From positions 1 through 46,376 of the forward strand of contig CAKOJC010000004.1 in the NCBI GenBank assembly GCA_934088535.1: a stretch of DNA of 46,376 bases, given 5' to 3'. Positions 40,472-46,376 of the stretch are shown here, piece by piece. Each line of letters starts with the position of its first letter. Position 1 is the stretch's first letter. Under the pieces are notes generated by a model that saw only the letters and a program-made list of their open reading frames with translations, was not told the DNA's origin and did not search any database. The translations under genes and the position numbers were made by a program. Source of the DNA: an uncultured Bacilli bacterium (lineage in GTDB: Bacteria > Bacillota_I > Bacilli_A > RF39 > UBA660).

Positions 40472-41491
40472 ATGAAGAAGGAGTTAAAAAAATTTTTTGA
40501 TTACTTAAAGAAGAATATTAAGGGTATTAATCGTAGTATTAAACTTATCAAAAAGAAGTGTAGTAAGAGTTCTATTATTTTGTTTTTTGATATTTGGTGG
40601 TGTTATATTAGGTATGGGGTTGACTATGATGAATATAGAATATTTGAATTTTATTCATTACCTGGTTTTAAAAGAGATACTTATATGAGTAAGTGTAGAC
40701 ATCAAAATTTAGAAAATTATTTATGTGATATTAAACATTTAGCAATAATAAATAATAGATCAAAGTTTTATATTAAATTTAAAGATCAATTAAATAGGGA
40801 ATATTATAATATTAAGGAACTTAGTTTCAAAGAGTTTGAAGAACTTGCTTTAAAGAAAAAAGAGTTAATTTGTAGAAGTAATAATCTAAAGGGTGAAAGT
40901 AATACTTTAGTTTTAAATATTAAGAATTTTAGAAGTCCTGCATTTTTACTTGATAAAGCTAAAAAGAATAATTTGATAATTGTGGAAGCAAGTATTAAGC
41001 AAAATAAATTATTTGATAGTATTAATCCTTATAATATGAATACTGTAAGCGTTGTAACACTTCTTACTGGTAATAAAGTAGATATAGTTTCTTCTTATGT
41101 AAAGTTTGGTATTGAAGAAGAATATAAGTATGATGTTAATTCTGTTAAGCATATAACTGGTTTAGTTGATATTAAGAGTGGAACTATTAAACATAAACTT
41201 GTATGTGGAGAAGATGAACTTTATACTGAACACCCTATTAGTAAAGTTAAACTTATTAATTTAGAAATACCTTTTTATGATGAAATTAAATCTATAGCTA
41301 AAGAGTGTGCTAAAGATTTTGATGAATCTCTTGAAATAGAATGGAATTTTGTAATATCTGATAAAAAAGTGTATTTAATAAATGCTAATTTATGGGATGA
41401 TTATGTATTTGCTCAATTACCAATGTTTTCTAAAAATAAAGTTGGTTTAATGCCTTATTATAGAGATAATGTTAAAAAGAGAAGAATTTAA
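40472..41491 (+). CDS. ATP-grasp protein (sugar-transfer-associated type)
   Basis: 339 residues. A basic N-terminus (~40 residues) is followed by a conserved-looking GFKRDTYMSKCRHQ region and an ATP-grasp fold of the kind annotated with sugar transfer: VEASIKQNKLFDSINPYNMNT, MNTVSVVTLLTGNKVDIV, then TEHPISKVKLINLEIPFYDE and SLEIEWNFVISDKKVYLINAN, where the Glu/Asn close the metal site. Such proteins are thought to attach carboxylates to amines on exopolysaccharides or peptides. Overlaps the convergent polymerase gene by 4 nt. Confidence 0.7.
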   Translation: MKKELKKFFDYLKKNIKGINRSIKLIKKKCSKSSIILFFDIWWCYIRYGVDYDEYRIFEFYSLPGFKRDTYMSKCRHQNLENYLCDIKHLAIINNRSKFYIKFKDQLNREYYNIKELSFKEFEELALKKKELICRSNNLKGESNTLVLNIKNFRSPAFLLDKAKKNNLIIVEASIKQNKLFDSINPYNMNTVSVVTLLTGNKVDIVSSYVKFGIEEEYKYDVNSVKHITGLVDIKSGTIKHKLVCGEDELYTEHPISKVKLINLEIPFYDEIKSIAKECAKDFDESLEIEWNFVISDKKVYLINANLWDDYVFAQLPMFSKNKVGLMPYYRDNVKKRRI

Positions 41492-42729
41492 ATTATATTT
41501 TTAAATTTTTCTCTATTTTTTATTGTAGAATTTTTAAGTAGAGAGGAAGCTCTTAATATAGAGGTGTTTCCAAATCTTTCATTTATTTTGTCTATTGCTT
41601 TATGATATTCGTCTGTTTCAATTATATTATTTTCAAATAAACTTAGCTGTGTACATCTTTTATCAGATAATTTTGAATATGCTATTGTAACTTTTCTAAT
41701 AGGGAGATTTTCTATATTTTTATAATAAATATATTCTAGTACTTCGTAGATTCTTTCTGGAATGTCTTCACTTTCGTTTAAAAGAATTGTTTCTTTAAAT
41801 TGTTTACATAAATCTCTTGAGTATTTAATTCCTAAATATACTAATTTAGTAGTTTTATTCATTCTTCTAAGTTTATTACTAAGCATATCATTCATTTCTT
41901 TTACTATAAGTATTGCCTCTTCTTTAGTATAATCTCTATATAGTATTTGACTCATACTTATAGATTTATCTCTTGCTCTTTCATTTAAATCTTTTATAGT
42001 TGTGAAATCTATTCCATTAGCTTTACACCATATATCATTACCAGCAACATTACCAAATCTTTTTATATAGAAGTCTCTTGTATAGTTATTTATGTCTTTC
42101 ACTTTTTTAATTCCAAGATTATTTAGTTTTTTCTCAGTGTTTCTTCCAATTCCCCATACAGAACTTAGAGGTTCTAAGTTCCATAGTTTTGTTTCTATAT
42201 CGTTGTAGGTCCATTTAGCAATAAATTCTTTATTATGTTTTGCTTCAACGTCCATAGCTACTTTAGATAAAAATATATTTGGACCAATACCACAAGTAGA
42301 GGTAAGGCCTGTTTTATCTTTAATGGTATTCATTATAGTTTTAGCTAGTTCTATATCGGTCATTTTATAATATTTTAAATAGTCTGTTACATCCATAAAT
42401 GCTTCATCAATAGAGTAGAAATGAATATCTTCTTCGTCTATAAAACTTTTAAATATTTCTCTTACTTTGTTACTATATATTTCATATAATTTCATTCTAG
42501 GTTTAGCAAATATTATTTTGATATTTTTAGGAAGTTCAAAAACTCTACTTCTAGAATTGACTCCTTTGTTTCTTAAATATGGAGTGACAGCTAGAGTCAT
42601 AGCACCATTTCCACGTGATGTGTCTGCCACTACTAATGGAGTAGTAAATGGATCAAGACCACGATTAACACATTCACAAGATGCAAAAAAACTTTTTAAA
42701 TCTACACTCATTATAACTCTTTCCTTCAT
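41488..42729 (-). CDS. uvrX: Y-family DNA polymerase, UvrX/UmuC type
   Basis: 413 residues. Motifs of translesion polymerases are in order: MSVDLKSFFASCE (catalytic Asp), RSRVFELP, YSIDEAFMDVT (catalytic Asp-Glu), STCGIGPNIFLSKVAMD and the helix-hairpin SVWGIGRNTEKKLNNLGI. Near the C-terminus CTQLSLFEN contains a beta-clamp-binding QLSLF. The opening GLDPFTTPLVV and the missing fidelity features match the UvrX/YqjW branch. A second ATG 18 nt in (MSVDLK) is also possible. A LexA-like box downstream of its promoter suggests SOS control. Confidence 0.9.
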   Translation of the reverse strand: MKERVIMSVDLKSFFASCECVNRGLDPFTTPLVVADTSRGNGAMTLAVTPYLRNKGVNSRSRVFELPKNIKIIFAKPRMKLYEIYSNKVREIFKSFIDEEDIHFYSIDEAFMDVTDYLKYYKMTDIELAKTIMNTIKDKTGLTSTCGIGPNIFLSKVAMDVEAKHNKEFIAKWTYNDIETKLWNLEPLSSVWGIGRNTEKKLNNLGIKKVKDINNYTRDFYIKRFGNVAGNDIWCKANGIDFTTIKDLNERARDKSISMSQILYRDYTKEEAILIVKEMNDMLSNKLRRMNKTTKLVYLGIKYSRDLCKQFKETILLNESEDIPERIYEVLEYIYYKNIENLPIRKVTIAYSKLSDKRCTQLSLFENNIIETDEYHKAIDKINERFGNTSILRASSLLKNSTIKNREKFKNII

Positions 42730-42730
42730 A

Positions 42731-42744
42731 CAAACACCTTTTCG
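42731..42744 (-). promoter_or_regulatory. Candidate LexA (DinR) operator
   Basis: Minus strand CGAAA-AGGT-GTTTG matches the Bacillota SOS box CGAAC-N4-GTTCG at 8 of 10 positions, with symmetrical mismatches. It lies between the -10 and the uvrX start. Confidence 0.5.
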
Positions 42745-42750
42745 TATTTA

Positions 42751-42778
42751 ATTTTATCATATATATATTTATTGTCAA
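42751..42778 (-). promoter_or_regulatory. uvrX promoter, TTGACA-16-TAAAAT
   Basis: Minus strand: TTGACA (42778-42773), a 16-nt spacer and TAAAAT (42756-42751) preceded by TGA. Confidence 0.7.
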
Positions 42779-42803
42779 TAAAAAAGAGCTATTATTTAGC
42801 TCT
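42779..42803 (-). terminator. Terminator after the ClpC-like gene
   Basis: Minus strand: GAGCTA and TAGCTC around a 5-nt loop, then a T run; the stop codon lies in the stem. Confidence 0.8.
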
Positions 42804-44651
42804 CGGTTTAAATTCTAATATTTTACATTCACTTTTTTGTTTTGGATTTGTACTTCTTAATATTTGTGCTTGTCTTTCTCTTGAACTTTCATAAAGTCTA
42901 TCTTCATTTTTTAATGCTTCTATTAAGTGATCTATTGTTACATCTTCACTTTCATTAAATGCTGCGATAGCATAAGCTTCTTTTAATATATCTAATACTA
43001 GTCTTGGATTACTTGATCTATCTTTATAATCTCTAAAACTTGTTTTAGTTGAATTAATTAACCAATCTATAATCATATGTCTTTCAGTATCGCTTACATT
43101 AAGCTTAGAGTAACTAATTTTGTTATATGCAGTAATTAAGTCATCTAATACTTGATAAGTAGTATTATAATCTGGTTCTTTAATTGCTACTTTTTTAAAT
43201 CTTGTTTTAAAAGCTGTATTGCTTTCTATATGTTCTGTATATTCTTCTTCGGTAGTAGCACCTATAACTCTTACTTTTCCATAATCTAAATATGGTTTTA
43301 ATATTTCAGCTACTGTGTTATCATTTCCTTCACTTTTTCCACCAGATATAGTTTGATGAATTTCATCAATAAATAAAATTATATTTTTATCTTTACTGGC
43401 TTCATCTAGAATTTTTTTCATTTTTTCTTCTAGAGTTCCTACATATTTAGTACCAGCTACCATAGTTGCTGTATCTATACTTACTATTCTTAAATTCTTT
43501 AATGGAGCAGGTACATCTCCTTTTTGAATTTTATATGCAAGACCTTTAACTAGAGCAGTTTTACCACACCCAGCAACTCCTGTAATAATTACTGATTTAT
43601 CTCTTTCTGGATATAAAAGTATTTTCATGATTCTATCTAATTCTTCTTTTCTTCCAATTGCTGGATCTTTTAAATAAGACATACTTGTTAAATCTTCACC
43701 ATATTTATCAAGAGTTGGTGTGCTTGTTATATTAGTATAATCTTTATTAGTGTATTTTTCTGATACTTCTTCCATTTCATCACTTCCAAATAATTCTTCT
43801 CTTAGTACTTTGAATGATTTTTCACATTGTCTATCAACGTCATAAGTAGTAAATTTAATAATTTTATTTTTTTCTTGTAATATATTCAGTAACTCTTTAA
43901 AATTCTTTTTGGTTGCTAATTTATCATTTATTTTAATTATTTCAGTATTTCTTCCTAAGGTAATAATTCCATCTTCATATTGATATGTTGCTATATCTTG
44001 TTTTTTACCAGTATTTGAAAATAAATATATTCTTCCATCATCATATATAACATTAAATCTATTACTATGATATTCTTTAATACTTTCAGTATGAGCGAGT
44101 TCTTCAATATTTACTCCAAATTTACGTGCAAATTCTATAAACTTATCTTCTCTATAAGTTGTATATTCAAAAAATTCAGTAGTGTCAGTAAAATCATCTA
44201 TATCAGCAGTTTCCTTTAATAAATTGCATATTTTCTCATTATATATAGTCATCATATAATCAAATATTTGATATGGTTCTAAATCTGAATACTTTACATC
44301 TTTGTCATCTAAATAATAATCTCTTTTAATTTCAGGTAAAATAACTCTATAAATATCTTCTAATCTATAAGTAGTAAACTCAGATGTTTCATTAGCTCTT
44401 CTAAGTTCAAAAGGAACTTCTATTTCTTCTAAATAACTAAAACAATTATCAAAAGTAATTCCAAATCTTTTAAAAGTGTCTCTTACAAATTCATCAGTTT
44501 TAAGTCCTGCTAAGAAGAATGAAAAAGGTAATATTTCATCTTCTTTAATGTGTCTACCATTTTCATCGAAATATTTTAATAGAGAAAATACCATATCTAG
44601 ATATTTTTTTGTTTCTTCACTAGCACTTTCATATAAATCATAATTAGTCAT
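42792..44651 (-). CDS. ClpA/ClpC-D1-like single-module AAA+ protein
   Basis: 619 residues. Only one AAA+ module, of the ClpA/B/C first-domain type: TPTLDKYGEDLTSMSYLKDP linker, AIGRKEELDRIMKILL, Walker A GVAGCGKT (358-365), the pore loop AGTKYVGTLEEKM (KYVG 402-405), Walker B LFIDEIHQ (426-433) and IGATTEEEYTEHIE with TRF as arginine finger. D2 and a ClpP-docking loop are absent. The first ~300 residues are unknown; the opening helices may be a distant Clp N-domain. It may remodel rather than degrade proteins. Divergent from the C39-like gene. Confidence 0.8.
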   Translation of the reverse strand: MTNYDLYESASEETKKYLDMVFSLLKYFDENGRHIKEDEILPFSFFLAGLKTDEFVRDTFKRFGITFDNCFSYLEEIEVPFELRRANETSEFTTYRLEDIYRVILPEIKRDYYLDDKDVKYSDLEPYQIFDYMMTIYNEKICNLLKETADIDDFTDTTEFFEYTTYREDKFIEFARKFGVNIEELAHTESIKEYHSNRFNVIYDDGRIYLFSNTGKKQDIATYQYEDGIITLGRNTEIIKINDKLATKKNFKELLNILQEKNKIIKFTTYDVDRQCEKSFKVLREELFGSDEMEEVSEKYTNKDYTNITSTPTLDKYGEDLTSMSYLKDPAIGRKEELDRIMKILLYPERDKSVIITGVAGCGKTALVKGLAYKIQKGDVPAPLKNLRIVSIDTATMVAGTKYVGTLEEKMKKILDEASKDKNIILFIDEIHQTISGGKSEGNDNTVAEILKPYLDYGKVRVIGATTEEEYTEHIESNTAFKTRFKKVAIKEPDYNTTYQVLDDLITAYNKISYSKLNVSDTERHMIIDWLINSTKTSFRDYKDRSSNPRLVLDILKEAYAIAAFNESEDVTIDHLIEALKNEDRLYESSRERQAQILRSTNPKQKSECKILEFKPRAK

Positions 44652-44672
44652 TTGTTACCTCTTTGGTTATTT

Positions 44673-44701
44673 ATACTAACAAAAAGTATTTATAATTTCA
44701 A
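44673..44701 (-). promoter_or_regulatory. Promoter of the ClpC-like gene, TTGAAA-17-TAGTAT
   Basis: Minus strand: TTGAAA (44701-44696), a 17-nt spacer and TAGTAT (44678-44673). Confidence 0.5.
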
Positions 44702-44728
44702 TAAAACATTTTAAATTTTATGATATTT

Positions 44729-44737
44729 TGTTATAAT
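44729..44737 (+). promoter_or_regulatory. Extended -10 promoter of the C39-like gene
   Basis: TGTTATAAT, 24 nt before ATG 44762. It rules out the in-frame upstream ATG at 44720 as the start. Confidence 0.65.
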
Positions 44738-44761
44738 TTGATTAATGTTGGTGGTGATGTT

Positions 44762-45877
44762 ATGTATATATTAGGTATATGTGATGTAGGTGAGATATTA
44801 GAAACTTTTAGTGTTGTTAATACAGTTATTTTGATAATTAAAATAATTGTGCCAATATTTTTAATTGTATCTGGTATGATAACTTTTATGAAAGCAGTTA
44901 AAGAGGATGATGGTGATTTGCTTGTAAAAGCTAAAAAGTCACTAGTTAATAAATGTATTGCTGGTGTATGTATTTTCTTTGTTCCAACTATTGTAAATGT
45001 TCTTGTTATGTTTGGAAGTACTGAAGAAAATAATTATATTGAGTGTTTAACTAATGCTACTGCTGAAAATATAAGTAGTGCCTATTTGACTGAAGCAAAT
45101 AATTTACTTATTAAAGCTGATGAAAATAAAAATTTAGATACGTATTATGCTGCTAAAGTTGCTGCAAGTAAAATTAAAGATGTAGCTCTTAGAAATGAGT
45201 ATATGACGAAATTGGATGCTATGTATGAAACAATTATGAAAGAAATGGAAGAAGCTAGAAAGAACGCTAGTTCTTTGGGTGGCTCATCAGGCGGATCATC
45301 AGGTAGTGGAGGAAGCAGTAGTTCCGGATCAAGTTTTCCATATTATTCTCAGTGTGATGGTAAGTGGGCTAATAAAAGTTATAATGGTACTAATTTATGT
45401 ACTGCTGGTTGTGGTTATACATCACTTGCAATGGTACTTAGTGGACTAAAAAAAGATAGTAGTATAACTCCTGATACTGTTCATGAATATATTTATGGAC
45501 AAGGCATATCTGTGAATCCAGGTGGTGGAGCTATAACTGATGCAGCTTTGGTTGATTCAAGAGTTGCTTCTAAATATGGAGTAACTATTCAAACGTTATT
45601 TGGTAGAAATTATAATGAAGATTCAACTACACATCAAAAAGAAATGTCTGCTATAACTAATGCACTTAATCAAGGAAAATTGGTTGTACTTTTAATACCA
45701 GGACATTATATTGCATTAGGCGGTAGTGGTAGTAATGTAATATTACATGATCCTATTAATTCTTCAAGAACTGGTACATATACATTAGATGAAATTTATA
45801 ATATTTATAAAAATTTTGGTAATAGATGTACTAGTGGTGTTGCATGTGGATTTGTTTATGCTGTTGCTTATTCATAA
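44762..45877 (+). CDS. C39-like cysteine peptidase with N-terminal two-TM pilin-like module
   Basis: 371 residues from ATG 44762 (GGTGGTGA upstream). Residues 1-~165 are the same module as in the M23 protein at 20899: ILGICDVGE, VILIIKIIVPIFLIVSGMI, AKKSLVNKCIAGVCIFFVPTIV and a helical stalk. A Gly/Ser linker follows, then a papain-like peptidase_C39_2 domain with the Cys in TAGCGYTSLAMVLSG, the His in PGHYIALGG and the Asp in ILHDPI. The M23 and C39-like domains are alternative outer enzymes on a common membrane base. Probable wall amidase or endopeptidase. Upstream of rimP but separately transcribed. Confidence 0.85.
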   Translation: MYILGICDVGEILETFSVVNTVILIIKIIVPIFLIVSGMITFMKAVKEDDGDLLVKAKKSLVNKCIAGVCIFFVPTIVNVLVMFGSTEENNYIECLTNATAENISSAYLTEANNLLIKADENKNLDTYYAAKVAASKIKDVALRNEYMTKLDAMYETIMKEMEEARKNASSLGGSSGGSSGSGGSSSSGSSFPYYSQCDGKWANKSYNGTNLCTAGCGYTSLAMVLSGLKKDSSITPDTVHEYIYGQGISVNPGGGAITDAALVDSRVASKYGVTIQTLFGRNYNEDSTTHQKEMSAITNALNQGKLVVLLIPGHYIALGGSGSNVILHDPINSSRTGTYTLDEIYNIYKNFGNRCTSGVACGFVYAVAYS

Positions 45878-45885
45878 ATAAATGC

Positions 45886-45914
45886 TTGATACATACAATT
45901 TAATATGTTATAAT
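45886..45914 (+). promoter_or_regulatory. rimP-nusA promoter, TTGATA-17-TATAAT
   Basis: TTGATA 45886-45891, a 17-nt spacer and TATAAT 45909-45914 preceded by TGT. Confidence 0.82.
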
Positions 45915-45927
45915 ACATTTGACAACG

Positions 45928-45957
45928 AAGAGTGGGCCTAAAACCCACTCTTTATAT
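45928..45957 (+). promoter_or_regulatory. rimP-nusA leader hairpin (possible NusA-dependent attenuator)
   Basis: AAGAGTGGG (45928-45936) and CCCACTCTT (45944-45952) form a perfect 9-bp stem with a 7-nt loop, followed by a broken T tract (TTTATATT). In Bacillus subtilis NusA limits its own operon through a weak leader terminator; this hairpin has the right place and strength. Confidence 0.6.
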
Positions 45958-45977
45958 TGATATGATAAGGAGGTCTT

Positions 45978-46235
45978 ATGGAAGAGAAGATTTATGATGC
46001 TGTTAAGGAACCACTTGAAAAAGAAAATGTTAAGTTAGTAGGTGTTCACTTTGGAGAAGAAGATGGTGAAAATACATTATTTGTAACCATTGAAAACTTT
46101 AATGGTGACCCAGTAGACACAAATTTATGTGTTAAAGCTACAAGAATAGTTGATCCAATTATTGATAGTCTAGACTTAGATTTGGAAAATTATGTACTAG
46201 ATGTTGGAAGCAAAGGAGAAGAAGAAAATGAGTAA
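45978..46235 (+). CDS. rimP: Ribosome maturation factor RimP, N-terminal domain only
   Basis: 85 residues, about half the usual ~150. RimP helps assemble the 30S subunit. The N-terminal alpha/beta domain is complete (EEKIYDAVKEPLEKENVKLV, TLFVTIENFN, CVKATRIVDPIIDSLD), and the frame ends just after YVLDVGSKG, the equivalent of the EVSSPG hinge. The C-terminal SH3-like domain is missing, and nusA begins 8 nt before the stop, so it is not a frameshift artefact that could be repaired downstream. AAGGAGG precedes the ATG. Confidence 0.88.
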   Translation: MEEKIYDAVKEPLEKENVKLVGVHFGEEDGENTLFVTIENFNGDPVDTNLCVKATRIVDPIIDSLDLDLENYVLDVGSKGEEENE

Positions 46236-46376
46236 AAAGATTAAAGAAGAAGATGCAGCAGTAGCAAGTGCTAAAGAATTTAAAAAAGCATTAGAATTCA
46301 TAGTAAAAGAAAAAGGAATAGATGAAGATGTAGTTATTGAAGCTATGCAAACTGCTTTAAGTACTGCATATAAGAA
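46228..46376 (+). CDS. nusA: Transcription factor NusA, N-terminal fragment
   Basis: ATG 46228 overlaps the end of rimP by 8 nt, with AAAGGAG upstream. The visible residues include FKKALEFIVKEKGIDEDVV and IEAMQTALSTAYK, the start of the NusA RNA polymerase-binding domain, and rimP-nusA is the normal gene order. NusA binds RNA polymerase and promotes pausing and intrinsic termination. The rest lies beyond the window. Confidence 0.9.
   Translation, partial: MSKKIKEEDAAVASAKEFKKALEFIVKEKGIDEDVVIEAMQTALSTAYK

Noticed and set aside
44720..44761. Longer start for the C39-like protein
   Set aside because: The upstream ATG precedes the -10 element, and the paralogue at 20899 begins at the equivalent of ATG 44762.
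1..46376. UGA recoded as Trp, as in Mycoplasma
   Set aside because: Trp is encoded by TGG throughout, and TGA ends several recognised genes at the expected length.
1..46376. CRISPR arrays, insertion sequences, prophage genes
   Set aside because: No regularly spaced repeats, transposase or phage structural motifs were found on either strand.

Overview
The window is AT-rich, standard-code DNA from a low-GC, endospore-forming Bacillota. UGA is read as a stop: spoVAC and scpA both end in TGA, and Trp is TGG. Evidence for sporulation is a spoVAC-spoVAD-spoVAE operon at the left edge and two YjcZ-like coat peptides behind a SigK-like promoter. Ribosome-binding sites are strong (GGAGG, AGGTGA), and sigma-A promoters are often of the extended -10 type (TGnTATAAT). 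Short RimP, a short RSH enzyme and many unfamiliar small membrane proteins fit a streamlined uncultured gut Bacilli lineage (RF39/Erysipelotrichales-like). That placement is inference; no marker gene was compared.

Layout. 1-1.4 kb: end of the spoVA operon. 1.5-4.7 kb: a membrane protein with a Pro/Gln/Thr-rich tail, scpA-scpB and a small unknown gene. 4.7-9.2 kb: a class II aldolase-like fusion protein divergent from a LysR regulator, then an ECF sigma/anti-sigma pair and a secreted protein. 9.2-14.9 kb: small accessory genes (a frameshifted membrane protein, two HD phosphohydrolases, two unknowns with an ASCH-like domain, an Imm35-like protein, a membrane protein, a HAD phosphatase). 15.0-15.5 kb: a compact locus with a 30-residue hydrophobic peptide, highly structured mRNA and a convergent antisense RNA (candidate type I toxin-antitoxin), followed by tRNA-Leu(CAA). 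15.5-18.0 kb: a DnaA-like protein without a P-loop and a PcfJ-like protein. 18.1-22.9 kb: membrane protein, CofE-like protein, RecX, an M23 peptidase with a two-TM N-terminal module, and a lipoprotein. 23-27.7 kb: Ig-like/NodB deacetylase, PrsA, YjcZ peptides, vWA surface protein. 27.8-35.2 kb: serS, then a four-gene operon (zinc-ribbon membrane metallopeptidase, HtrA-like pseudoprotease, three-module membrane protein, VirD4/TraG-like ATPase). 35.3-38.9 kb: M3-like peptidase, a leader peptide with attenuator-like hairpin, a short RSH enzyme and a degenerate deacetylase-like protein. 38.8-44.7 kb: a ClpX-like ATPase, an ATP-grasp enzyme, a UvrX-type Y-family polymerase with a LexA-like box, and a ClpC-D1-like ATPase. 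44.8-46.4 kb: a C39-like peptidase sharing the two-TM module, then the rimP-nusA operon with its leader hairpin.

How they may connect. Housekeeping genes (scpAB, serS, recX, prsA, rimP-nusA) alternate with envelope genes. The most interesting group is dispersed: two wall-hydrolase proteins share a nearly identical pilin-like two-TM module, and a VirD4-like ATPase sits in an operon of membrane proteins. Together they suggest remains or components of a type IV secretion-like envelope machine. Other unusual items are the candidate type I toxin-antitoxin locus, the P-loop-less DnaA paralogue, the RSH enzyme with an altered synthetase site, and the half-length RimP. Functions are inferred by eye from motifs; no database search was run.
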